Shown here piece after piece: positions 1-8,070 of a stretch of 64,000 bases of DNA; position 1 is the first letter of the stretch; every line of letters starts with the position of its first letter. The translations under genes and the position numbers were made by a program. Below the pieces are notes generated by a model. The model searched no databases. It was given only the letters and a program-made list of their open reading frames with translations, and was not told the origin of the DNA. This DNA comes from CAWHMS01 sp963830495 (GTDB lineage: Bacteria > Actinomycetota > Actinomycetes > Propionibacteriales > Nocardioidaceae), in NCBI GenBank assembly GCA_963830495.1, contig CAWHMS010000001.1, positions 558,001 through 622,000 on the forward strand, read 5' to 3'.

Positions 1-1
1 C

Positions 2-208
2 TCAGATGCCGAAGGGTGCGGCGTACCGGATGGTCCCGCTCGGCAGCGGCTGACTCTCGTCGAGGGCAAGCGCCATCAACGCCTCGTCCGGAACCTCGAG
101 GCTCAGGCCGATGCCGTGGGCGGAAGCTCGCGTGAAACCGAACCTCGGAAAATGAGGCCGGACGTCCAAGGACCGTGACATACCGCTCGCCTCTCCCCCG
201 AGCAGCAT
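2..208 (-). CDS. Hypothetical small protein, 68 aa
   Basis: A short minus-strand frame with an ATG at 208, a second ATG at 181 preceded by a GAGG-like purine run, and a TGA at 2-4. I do not recognise the product. It has no signal peptide, membrane segment or cysteine motif. It lies alone at the window edge beside damaged genes, so it may be a remnant or not a gene at all. Confidence 0.2.
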   Translation of the reverse strand: MLLGGEASGMSRSLDVRPHFPRFGFTRASAHGIGLSLEVPDEALMALALDESQPLPSGTIRYAAPFGI

Positions 209-605
209 CTAGCGCGGCGCGGGTGGCTGTTGAGCCAGCGCCGCCGCGTTGGCACTGGGGCAGAACTGCGCACGGGGCGAGACACAGCGCCGGCACCTCT
301 CCGATATGGCAGCGGGTGAACAGCGTGGCCGGCCACCGTGCCCGACTCGTCGGTGGATAAGAGCGAGAGACCCTCGATCCGGGCCTCGTCATCCCGCAGT
401 GGATCGACGAGGTCTGCTTCGGCGGACGTCTCGAAGGCAGCGAGGTGGATGGCCGGACCGCAGGAATGTCCGCGCTCAACTCCAGCCGCGTGCGCCAGGT
501 GTCAGTCATCATCGCGTTCTCAGCTCTTGACGCAGTCGATGCGCCAGCTCTGAAGTCGTCCTGAGGCCGGCCCTGCCAACGGCACGACGCGTTAGCGTCG
601 GGACC
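209..605. other. No recognisable gene
   Basis: About 400 bases between the small minus-strand frame and the pentapeptide-repeat stump. Only short overlapping open frames rich in Arg and Pro are present, typical of non-coding GC-rich DNA. I saw no RNA gene or clear repeat. Confidence 0.5.
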
Positions 606-821
606 ATGGCTGACTTCACTGACACCGACCTGCGCGGATCCGTGTTCGAGCACGTCGATCTCAGCGGCGCCGAGTTCCGCGCGGTCGACCTGTCGCGTGC
701 CCGGCTGCGCGGGGTCGATCTGATCGGCGCGGTCATGCATGGCGTGGAGCTCTGGTCTCCGACCCGGTGGTCCCGGCCAACGTCGAGGGATCCTGCCTAT
801 CGATCTCAGGAGCACTCGTGA
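606..821 (+). pseudogene. Pentapeptide-repeat protein, 5' stump
   Basis: The first 50 or so residues follow the A(D/N)LxX pentapeptide pattern (for example DLRGSVFEHVDLSGAEF, then AVDLSRARLRGVDLIGAV), which folds into a right-handed beta helix in this family. After MHGVEL the pattern stops and the frame runs through unrelated Arg/Ser-rich codons to a TGA at 819-821. Actinobacterial relatives usually continue well past this point, so this looks like a truncated 5' end. Its stop overlaps the GTG start of the next gene. No function can be expected from so few coils. Confidence 0.6.
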
Positions 822-1888
822 GCTCAACGACACTCAACACATCGTCCGACGACACCGTCGCCGTCGGGCCGACTCGGCGCCGCCCGGGCTGGGCGATCTC
901 CGGCCTGGTAGCCGGGCTTGCGGGCATCGTCGGCATCGGGGCGAGCACCGCCACCGGAGCGTCTAGAAGAAGCCGTCGCCGGCGATGCGGGGCGATCACC
1001 GAGCGCCTGTCGGAGATGGTGCCGCAGATCCTGGTCTTCCACACCGCGACCATGGTCTCCAGCCTGTTGCTGCTCGTGTTCGCGGCGGGACTGCGCCGTC
1101 AGCTCGGTCAACGCGTGGCCGCTGACAGCCTGCTGCCCGGCATTGCTGCCTCGGGCCTGCTGCTGGTGTCAGTCGCCGGCCTCATGGGTGCGGGTCTCAC
1201 CACCGGGTTCGTCTTCGGTGTCAGCGATCCTGACCTGCTGGTGCCCGAGACTGGCGCGTTCTTCGGACACCGGATCGGCACGATCCGCTGGGTGTGGGCA
1301 GGTGCCGGGGTTGCCGCCCTCGCCGTTGCGTCTGCCGCACTGCGACACGGCGCGTACGCGCGCGTGGCCGCCCGGATGGACTTCGTCGATTACGTGTCCG
1401 CGCAGCAGCGAGCGCTGTTGCGCGCCGCACAAGCGATCACGGGCGCCCAGGACTCCGCCGAGGATCTGTTGCAGAGCGCGCTGGCCAAGGTCTATCCGCG
1501 CTGGGAGCAGATTCGCGATCATCGCGCAGCCGATGCCTACCTCCGCCGCGTCATGGTCAACCAGCATGCGAGCTGGTACCGGCAGAAGTGGCGTACGCGG
1601 GAGCACACCACCGACGTCGTACCCGAGCCGGAGAGCCGTTGGTCAGAGGTCGCCGACGGGCTGCCGTCGGCGACATCGGAGCGCCAGCGGCTGTGGCCGC
1701 TGGTCACTGCACTGCCGCCCCGGCAACGCGCAGCGGTTGCGCTTCGGTACTACGAGGAGCTCTCCGAAGCGGAGACAGCAGCCGCACTTGACTGCTCCGT
1801 CGGCACCGTGAAGTCGACCACCAACCGTGCCCTGGCGAGACTACGTGAGCTCGCGGTGGCCGCTGATGTCGCAGCACTGAACCGGTGA
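818..1888 (+). CDS. Membrane-protein segment fused in frame to a SigE-family sigma factor
   Basis: The frame opens at a GTG (818) with AGGAG just upstream. Residues 1-180 or so carry three or four hydrophobic segments (for example MVSSLLLLVFAAGLRR and GIAASGLLLVSVAGLMGAGL), typical of an integral membrane protein. From an internal ATG at 1376 the remaining 170 residues are a complete SigE-type ECF sigma factor. Region 2 contains AEDLLQSALAKVYPRWEQI and RRVMVNQHASW. Region 4 contains LPPRQRAAVALRYYEELSEAE and CSVGTVKSTTNRALARLR. 170 aa is the normal length for this family, so the sigma factor may be translated from 1376. A short out-of-frame patch near 962-996, where the +1 frame reads LEEAVAGDAG, suggests two compensating indels. 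The fusion is probably a deletion scar that joined two genes. Promoter recognition by an ECF sigma factor is the family role; its targets are unknown. Confidence 0.7.
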   Translation: MSSTTLNTSSDDTVAVGPTRRRPGWAISGLVAGLAGIVGIGASTATGASRRSRRRRCGAITERLSEMVPQILVFHTATMVSSLLLLVFAAGLRRQLGQRVAADSLLPGIAASGLLLVSVAGLMGAGLTTGFVFGVSDPDLLVPETGAFFGHRIGTIRWVWAGAGVAALAVASAALRHGAYARVAARMDFVDYVSAQQRALLRAAQAITGAQDSAEDLLQSALAKVYPRWEQIRDHRAADAYLRRVMVNQHASWYRQKWRTREHTTDVVPEPESRWSEVADGLPSATSERQRLWPLVTALPPRQRAAVALRYYEELSEAETAAALDCSVGTVKSTTNRALARLRELAVAADVAALNR

Positions 1889-2525
1889 CGCAGCGACGGA
1901 GTGACCCAGAACTACTCGATCACCCACGAAGGGACGACCTACCGATGAACGACGGACCATCGGGCGCACCGGCGACCCGTGTTCAGGGGCCGACCACGGG
2001 CCCGAATCAAGAGCCAGCTGGCTCGGACGGCGGCACGTGGCTGCCGCCCCAGTTCGCCCATCCGCGGCGAGTGGACCTTCCGTATGGTCATCACCTGCGA
2101 CCGATCCGGGCCTCGGATGTCGACCTCGACATGGTCGCGGTGATGGGGTCGCAGCAACGGCTGTGGAGCATCTACGGCAAGGCCTGGGATGGCCCCCGGC
2201 GACCATGACGACCGAGCAGGACAGAGAGGACCTGGCCCGGCACGCGACCGAGATGGAGAGGCACGAGTCGTTCAACTACGCTCTCTTCGACAGCGACGAG
2301 ACGGCCCTGCTGGGGTGCGTGTACATCGACCCGCCCGAGAAGCCGGGCGCCGACGCTGAGATCTCGTGGTGGGTGGTCGACGAGTGCGTGGGTACCGATC
2401 TGGAAGCAGCGCTCAACGACTTCGTTCCGGGCTGGATCGCCTCGGACTGGCCGTTGACGCACCCGCGCTACGTCGGTCGTGACCTCAGCTGGGAGGACTG
2501 GTTGGCCCTCCCCGACCTGCCCTGA
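1885..2525 (+). pseudogene. N-acetyltransferase-like protein, split by a frameshift
   Basis: The N-terminal half (FAHPRRVDLPYGHHLRPIRA, then VAVMGSQQRLWSIYGKAW) and the C-terminal half (PPATMTTEQDREDLARH, CVYIDPPEKPGADAEISWW, LSWEDWLALPDLP) lie in two frames that meet near 2188. Adding one G in the run at 2187-2190 restores AWGWPPATMT, so a single-base deletion explains the break. The protein resembles a small actinobacterial GNAT-like family. The GTG at 1885 overlaps the sigma-factor stop, so translation is probably coupled. The first 20 residues do not resemble the acetyltransferase and could be the stump of an anti-sigma gene; the ATG at 1945 is the alternative start. A homopolymer sequencing error is as likely as a true mutation. 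Confidence 0.6.
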
Positions 2526-2529
2526 AGTG

Positions 2530-2574
2530 AGCGGCGGCGGCGCCGACCCGGCTGTCCGGTTCGGCGCCGCCGCT
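2530..2574. terminator. Bidirectional hairpin between convergent genes
   Basis: GCGGCGCCGA at 2537-2546 pairs perfectly with TCGGCGCCGC at 2561-2570 across a 14-base loop, and flanking GCGG/CCGC repeats can extend the stem. It lies between the stops of the convergent acetyltransferase and ABC permease genes. Confidence 0.6.
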
Positions 2575-2584
2575 CCCCCGCAGG

Positions 2585-3440
2585 TCAGTCCTGCGAGCGG
2601 CGCCGGAAGGCGGCCACCGCGGCAGGCGCCACCAGTGCCGTGATCACGACGGACCAGAAGATGGTCATCGGAACCGCATGATGCAGCGGGAACGCCGCGT
2701 CGGCCGGCGCCGGCACTCGGCCGTCGTTGCCCCACAGCTCGCGAGCGCCTGGGTGAGCGCGGAGACGGGGTTCCACTCGGCGAGGAACCGCACCACGGGC
2801 GGCATGTTCTCGGTCGGGCGCGAAGGTGTTCGCCAGGAAGGTCAGCGGGAAGATCACCGTGAACATGAAGCCCTGGACGGCCTCGACGGACGTCAGGCGC
2901 GACCCGACCAGGATGCCGACCCAGATCATGGCGAACCCGAACATCAGGAACAGCACGAAGCCGAGCGCGGCCTCGAACGACGTTGGTGCGGATCCGCCAC
3001 CCGATGGCGAGCCCGGTCAGTGCCATCACGATGATGCCGATGCTGGAGTGCAGGATGCTGGAGATGCTGCGACCCACCAGCACGGCAGCGGCGACATCGG
3101 CAACGACTTGAGCCGGTCGACGAAGCCCTTGTCGAGGTCGCGGTCAGTCCGATCGCGACGATGAACGACGAGAAGATCATCGTCTGCGCCATGATCCCGG
3201 GACGCAGGAACTCCTGTAGCCGAACCCGCCCCGGGCACGCGATCGAGCCGCCGAACACGAAGGCGAACAGCAGCACGAACATGACCGGCTGGATGGTCAC
3301 GTCGATGAGCAGCTCGGGCATCCGCTTGATGTGGAGCAGGTTGCGCCAGACGATCGCAGGAGCTGCGCGAGCAACCGGCGGCTGCAAGGTCTCGGGCCGG
3401 GCATAGCCGGCCCCGCCTGCTGGGATGGTAACGTGGTCAT
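2585..3440 (-). pseudogene. DrrB-like ABC-2 permease, multiply frameshifted
   Basis: The ATG at 3440 has an AGGACC-type site upstream and overlaps the ATPase stop (ATGA). Recognisable permease segments appear in three frames. They are [92 protein letters not shown] and the C-terminal TIFWSVVITALVAPAAVAAF. Together they match the daunorubicin-resistance-type ABC-2 membrane subunit (about 280 aa, six transmembrane helices). At least three frame changes are needed to read it through, so no full-length product can come from the sequence as given. Confidence 0.7.
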
Positions 3441-4441
3441 CTGAAGGACCTCCTCTCGCTCTCGGCGCTCGTCGCACCCTGAATCGTCGGGCTCGTCGCC
3501 TCGGCCCGGTGCCCGGTGAGGTGCAGGAACACGTCGTCGAGGCTGGGGCGCTGCAGCCCGATGTCGTCGATGGCGATGCCACTCGCCTCGACGAACAGCT
3601 GCCGATGGCGAGCATGTCGGCAGCCCTCGCGCCTTGGCGGTGACCGGCGGCCGCCTGGGCTCGACGTGCACCTCGTCGGTGCCGGGCGCACCACTCCGGC
3701 CGCGGCCGAGGTCGTCGGCGTGGGTGACGGTGAGTCGACGCTCGCGCGCCGGCCTGGTCCTTGAGCTGGACGGGGTGCCCTGGCCGCGATGATCCTTGCC
3801 CTTGTCGATCACGATGATGTCGTCGGCGAGCTGGTCGGCCTCCTCGAGGTACTGCGTGGTGAGCAGCAGGGTCGTGCCGTCGCTGCACCAGGCCGCGCAG
3901 GACGTCCCAGAGCTCGGTGCGGCTGCGCGGGTCGAGACCCGTGGTCGGCTCGTCGAGGAACAGCACCGGCGGGGTGGCCACCAGGCTGACGGCCAGGTCG
4001 AGGCGCCGCCGCATGCCGCCGGAGTACGTCTTGGCGGTCCGGTCGCCGGCGTCGGTCAGGGAGAACCGCTCGAGCAGCTCATCGGCGACCCCTGCAACGA
4101 CGAGTGGTGCGACAGCCCGGCAAGCGCCCGATGAGGCGTGATGTTCTCCCGGCCGGTCAGCAGCTCGTCGACGGTGGCGTTCTGCCCGGTGAGCCCCATG
4201 CTGCGGCGTACGGCTCGGGGTCGGTGAGGATGTCGTGGCCCGCGACCCGTCCGGTGCCGCTCGTCGGGCTGGGACATGGTGGTAAGCATCCGCACCGTCG
4301 TGGTCTTGCCGGCGCCGTTGGGCCCGAGCACCCCCATGACCGAGCCTTCGGCGGCACGGTGAAGCTGACTCCGTCGACGGCCACCGTCTCGTCGAAGTGC
4401 TTGACCAGGTCGATTGCTTCGACAGCAGGTGCGTCACTCAT
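3437..4441 (-). pseudogene. DrrA-like ABC transporter ATPase, multiply frameshifted
   Basis: Starts at ATG 4441 ([20 protein letters not shown]). The ATPase motifs are all present but in different frames. Walker A is [16 protein letters not shown]. The region after it reads [19 protein letters not shown]. The signature is [14 protein letters not shown] and Walker B is [18 protein letters not shown]. The C-terminal DrrA-type tail reads [19 protein letters not shown] count about six frame changes over 1 kb. The gene is coupled to the permease by a four-base overlap, so the pair was once a drug or lipid efflux system. Such dense indels suggest either an old pseudogene pair or poor local sequence quality. 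Confidence 0.75.
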
Positions 4442-4608
4442 AGTGAGCACCCTAGGCGGCGACACCGACAGAACTCGAACTGAATTGTCTGGACCAGAAC
4501 GTGCCTTCGCCGCGCCGGTCGATCGCGGACTGCCACTGTCCTGGATCAGCTCTACGGTGGTGCGCGTCGGTTCCCGCTCGGGGAGCCCGCTTGACCGAGA
4601 GGCCGCCC

Positions 4609-4980
4609 ATGAAGTGCAAGATCGAGCTCATCTTCGTCCCAGTCACCGACGTCGACCGGGCGATCGAGTTCTACGTCCACAAGATCGGCTTCACCCTCGA
4701 CCACGACATCACGGTCAGCGACGAGGTGCGCTTCGTCCAGGTGACTCCGCCCGGGTCGGCCTGCTCGATCATGATCGACGGTGGCATCAGCCCGATGCCG
4801 GCCGGTTCACAGAAGGGCTTGCAGGCCGTCGTCGAGGACGCCGACGCGGTGCTCAAGCACATGACCAACCTGGGCATCGAGGCGGTCGGCGTCGACGAGC
4901 AGCCGTGGGGGCGCTTCGTCTACGTCGCAGACCCGGACGGCAACGCCTGGACCTTCCAGCAGCTCCTGCCGCAGAGGTGA
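4609..4980 (+). CDS. VOC (glyoxalase/bleomycin-resistance) family protein
   Basis: 123 aa from an ATG at 4609 with GAGAGG upstream. It has the paired beta-alpha-beta-beta-beta modules of the vicinal-oxygen-chelate fold: PVTDVDRAIEFYVHKIGFTL at the start and the typical end WGRFVYVADPDGNAWTFQQL. Members bind a metal and act as dioxygenases, glyoxalases or drug-binding proteins, but the sequence alone does not say which. It stands alone between the ABC remnant and the convergent OsmC gene, with only three bases between the two stops. Confidence 0.85.
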   Translation: MKCKIELIFVPVTDVDRAIEFYVHKIGFTLDHDITVSDEVRFVQVTPPGSACSIMIDGGISPMPAGSQKGLQAVVEDADAVLKHMTNLGIEAVGVDEQPWGRFVYVADPDGNAWTFQQLLPQR

Positions 4981-4983
4981 GGT

Positions 4984-5421
4984 CTACCCGGCCGGGCCGT
5001 CGAGCCGCACGTGCACCGCCGTCCCGAGTTCGATGGTCCGGGAGACGGTGCAGAGCCGGTCGTGCGACTTCGCCAGCGCGTCGGGCAGCAGCTCTCGCGC
5101 CGCGTCGCCGGCGGCGTCTGCGGGAAACCGCACGGCGAAGGCCAGCGACAGGTCTGTCAGCCGGTTGCCGCCCTCGTCGCGTACCTTCTGCCCCGAGGCG
5201 TCGACCACGAACTCTTCCGCGTTCGCCCTGCGACTGGTCAAGGCGTCGACGTCGAGCGCCGTACACCCCGCGAGCGCCACGAGCAGCAGCTCGATGGGGC
5301 TGAAGTTGCCCTCACCACCGACGTCCATGCTGTCGCCTGCGGCGTTCGTCGCCCGGAACCTCCCCTGTTCGAGCCGTTCCAGCCGGACCCCGCGCTGCGT
5401 GTCGCCGCTCATGACCGCCAT
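4984..5421 (-). CDS. OsmC family protein
   Basis: 145 aa; the ATG at 5412 (MSGDTQRG) is a possible inner start. It has the OsmC pattern: NFSPIELLLVALAGCTALDV, with the first of the two expected redox cysteines, and later HDRLCTVSRTIELG with the second. OsmC-like proteins are small dimeric peroxidases that reduce organic hydroperoxides. A partial copy of this gene's 5' end is found again at 7925-8002, directly upstream of pepN, so osmC and pepN were probably divergent neighbours before the sulfatase region separated them. Confidence 0.8.
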   Translation of the reverse strand: MAVMSGDTQRGVRLERLEQGRFRATNAAGDSMDVGGEGNFSPIELLLVALAGCTALDVDALTSRRANAEEFVVDASGQKVRDEGGNRLTDLSLAFAVRFPADAAGDAARELLPDALAKSHDRLCTVSRTIELGTAVHVRLDGPAG

Positions 5422-5446
5422 TGTGCCGGCGGGTTGCCGCGCGGCG

Positions 5447-5562
5447 CGATCCGACGACCCCGAGGACGACCTCGCCTACCTCTACGCGGCCACGTTCCTA
5501 GGCAACGCGCCGCGAGTGTTCGCCTGCATCGACCAGCCCAGCTCAAAGGGTGCGGCGAAACT
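5447..5562 (+). pseudogene. Internal fragment of a pepN copy
   Basis: Translation gives DDLAYLYAATFLGNAPRVFA followed by CIDQPSSKGA. This parallels residues 111-140 or so of the intact aminopeptidase N encoded at about 8400-8490, where the matching stretch is DGLTYVYAATFLDNAPRVFA. The fragment begins about 25 bases beyond the osmC start and dissolves into unrelated sequence after 5562. It is a remnant of a second, diverged pepN copy and encodes nothing by itself. Confidence 0.8.
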
Positions 5563-5635
5563 AGAGCGCTGGTCTGATGTCGGTTCATTCGACCTTGCGT
5601 GCGGGCGCCGTACTCGCCCTTACCGATCGGCGACT

Positions 5636-7780
5636 TCAGCGCGGTCGTTCGCGGCAGGTTCGCCCGGCCCATGGCGAGTGCCAGCCAGCGACGTCTCGGG
5701 CACGAACCTCGACACAGACCACCGTGCCGCGCCGTGGTCTGATCCGCACAGAGTTGTCGCGCTGTCGCAGCCAACTGTCCGGGGACGACCACCGCCCGAA
5801 CGTTCCGCCGATCGGTTTGGATTGTCGGCGGGCATCCATCGACCTGATCCCAGAGCGGCCGTCGGTCAGGCGCCAGGAGAGGGTGGTTGGCCCCCCGACC
5901 ACGTCGTACCTCTTAGACTTCCGGCTGACGCTAGGAGGACGTAGGTCGACCTTCACAGTCCCGACTCGGCTCGTGAGCTGGTTCTCGCCGTCGCCGACGA
6001 ACAGCGACCAGTACTGGCGGCCCTGCCCGCGGAAGCGGAACTGAACTGAGCCGAAGCGGTTGCAACCGGTCACGTGTTCGCTGCACCAGTAGTGCAGCCG
6101 TCCCCCGTCTGGATCAGAAGCTCGGTAACGCAACGCCGAGCGCGTCGTTCGGATCCATCCGCGAGGACGCGAGAGGATCCGCACACTGGGGACCCCGGAT
6201 GCATCTCCCCTGCGTAGCGATCCACTGACGCGGAGGTCAGGCAGCTCCTGCACACAGGCTCTCCCGGCACAATCCTCGAGGTCGGCGGAGACGCTGCGCA
6301 ATGCCTGCACCAGCTGTGGCCGCTGCCTGCTCGGCTCTCCGTGCAACTGGTAAGGATCCCTCGCCAGGTCGTACAACTCCTCCTCTCTCGGCGCCTCGGT
6401 GCCCATGTCGTAGCTGATGAAGGAGTAGCGAGACGTCCGGACTCCGCGATAGAACCAATGCGGAACGGGCCTGACAACCTGTCTCTGGATGGCGCCTGCC
6501 CGAGCAGCTTCGATCGGCATCACTCGCTCGGCGAGGAAGGCCCGATCCCGCGCGATGCCAAGCAGGGACACCCCGTCCTGCCGAACCCTCTCGCCACCGA
6601 CGGTTGGCGAAGCATTCGCAAGGTCGAGCGCCGTCGCGGGGATGTCGACCAAGCCGACCGGCTGGCGGCGGTGAGCGCCCTCCGGAAACGCCCGCCCACG
6701 CACGAGCATTGGAACCCTCAGCGACTCCTCGTACCCCCACTTCTTTTTGGTCACACGATGCTCACCAAACAGCCAGCCATTGTCGGACGTGAAGAAGATG
6801 ACGGTCTGACGCAGTTCTCCGGCATCCTTGAGCGCGCGCACCAGGTCCGCGACCGATTCGTCGACGGCTTGTAGCGCTTGGGCGCGTCCTTGATGCCTCA
6901 AGGCCTGAGGTCCAAGGTCAACGAGGCTTCTGTCGCGCAGATAACGCCCCTTGTCGCTCATGTCTGCCTCGTTAGTGGCAGGACTCGCCGGCAAGCGCAG
7001 GCCAGTGAACATGCCTTTATGGCGGGGGGCAGCTGGCGTCGGAAGATTCCTCGCCTTCCGACATGGCCGGGCGTCCGTGCCTGCGGAGCCGAGATGCGGT
7101 GCGATATGAGAAACCCAAAGAAAGAGAGGGCGATCACTGTTGGCGGCAGAGCGGACCGCGTCTACTGCCATGGAGCCGTACAGATCGGTCTGGTAGCGAC
7201 CGCGGTAGTGTCGCAACACACCGTTCTCGTTCACGACCGTGCAGGTGTACCTCTGGACGTTGCGTGCGGTGCCCTGCCAGTCCCTCCAGCCGGGCGGAAC
7301 GTATGTCGCCCGCGTCGACCCCTGCAGCGGGCTTGTGGAGCCGTAATAGTTCAGGTACTTACCCACAAATGACGTGCGGTAGCCGGCCCTGGCCAACCAG
7401 ACCGGCAGGGTGCTGAGGTCTGCCCTGCTCTCGTGAAATTTCCGGTGTCCCCCGAGCGGATACTCGTTTCCGAGAACCCCATGATTGTGCGGGTACTGGC
7501 CAGTCAGGAGAGTGGCTCGGGCTGGACAACACAACGGAAAGTTGGACAGGGCGTTGTCGAACGTCACGCCGGCTCGACCTATGAGACGACGAGTGTGCGG
7601 CATGTAGCGCAAGTCGGCGGCCCGCATGTCGTCGGTCGAGATCAGAACGATGTTCGGTGGGCTCCGCGCGCTCGTGGCTCGGACGACTGGATCAGCGGGA
7701 GCAGAACCGACTCCACCCGGCGCGACGGCCAGCATGACCACGCAACAGAGGGTGGCCGTCAAGAAGGTTCGTGGGCGCAT
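5636..7780 (-). CDS. Secreted sulfatase
   Basis: 714 aa from ATG 7780, chosen because AGGGA lies seven bases upstream; a TTG at 7786 is too close to that site. The N-terminus is a signal peptide (MRPRTFLTATLCCVVMLAVA). The alkaline-phosphatase-like core begins PPNIVLISTDDM, with metal-binding acidic residues. The formylglycine motif C-C-P-A-R is at 84-88, followed by ATLLTGQYPHNHGV. Another metal-site segment is IFFTSDNGWLFGEH. The last 170 or so residues look like a beta-sandwich accessory domain with several cysteines. The family hydrolyses sulfate esters; the substrate is unknown. Activity needs an FGE or anaerobic maturase, not seen here. Partial osmC and pepN copies flank the gene. Confidence 0.85.
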   Translation of the reverse strand: MRPRTFLTATLCCVVMLAVAPGGVGSAPADPVVRATSARSPPNIVLISTDDMRAADLRYMPHTRRLIGRAGVTFDNALSNFPLCCPARATLLTGQYPHNHGVLGNEYPLGGHRKFHESRADLSTLPVWLARAGYRTSFVGKYLNYYGSTSPLQGSTRATYVPPGWRDWQGTARNVQRYTCTVVNENGVLRHYRGRYQTDLYGSMAVDAVRSAANSDRPLFLWVSHIAPHLGSAGTDARPCRKARNLPTPAAPRHKGMFTGLRLPASPATNEADMSDKGRYLRDRSLVDLGPQALRHQGRAQALQAVDESVADLVRALKDAGELRQTVIFFTSDNGWLFGEHRVTKKKWGYEESLRVPMLVRGRAFPEGAHRRQPVGLVDIPATALDLANASPTVGGERVRQDGVSLLGIARDRAFLAERVMPIEAARAGAIQRQVVRPVPHWFYRGVRTSRYSFISYDMGTEAPREEELYDLARDPYQLHGEPSRQRPQLVQALRSVSADLEDCAGRACVQELPDLRVSGSLRRGDASGVPSVRILSRPRGWIRTTRSALRYRASDPDGGRLHYWCSEHVTGCNRFGSVQFRFRGQGRQYWSLFVGDGENQLTSRVGTVKVDLRPPSVSRKSKRYDVVGGPTTLSWRLTDGRSGIRSMDARRQSKPIGGTFGRWSSPDSWLRQRDNSVRIRPRRGTVVCVEVRARDVAGWHSPWAGRTCRERPR

Positions 7781-7924
7781 AGCCAATCCCTAAGGTGCTC
7801 ATCGTTCGGGAGCTAATTCACATTCTTCGTCGGAATGTCCTCAGGGTTTGGTCTGGATACAAGTCGCACGAGTATGCCACGGGGCCTCGACGAAAAACGG
7901 GAAACGCGCCGACCTGGTGAGGGC

Positions 7925-8002
7925 GCTTCGTCGTCGCCTGGAAACTCCCCTGGTCGAGCCCTTTCAGCCGGACCCCGCGCTGCGAGCCGCTCATGACCGC
8001 AT
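7925..8002 (-). repeat. Partial duplicate of the osmC 5' end
   Basis: This segment matches 5341-5424 closely, with a few substitutions and short indels. Shared stretches include CAGCCGGACCCCGCGCTGCG and CGCTCATGACCG, which holds the reverse complement of the osmC start region. It ends about 70 bases before the pepN start. It is too short and indel-ridden to encode protein. With the pepN fragment at 5447-5562 it frames the sulfatase gene. Confidence 0.8.
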
Positions 8003-8070
8003 TGTGCCGGTGGGTTCACAGGCGCGCGCTCTGTCCCCGCCAGTGCTCCGGTCGCCCGTACGCTGTGGCC

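Noticed and set aside
5341..8002. Insertion-sequence origin of the osmC/pepN duplicates
   Set aside because: No transposase, terminal inverted repeats or target-site duplication was found at the borders.
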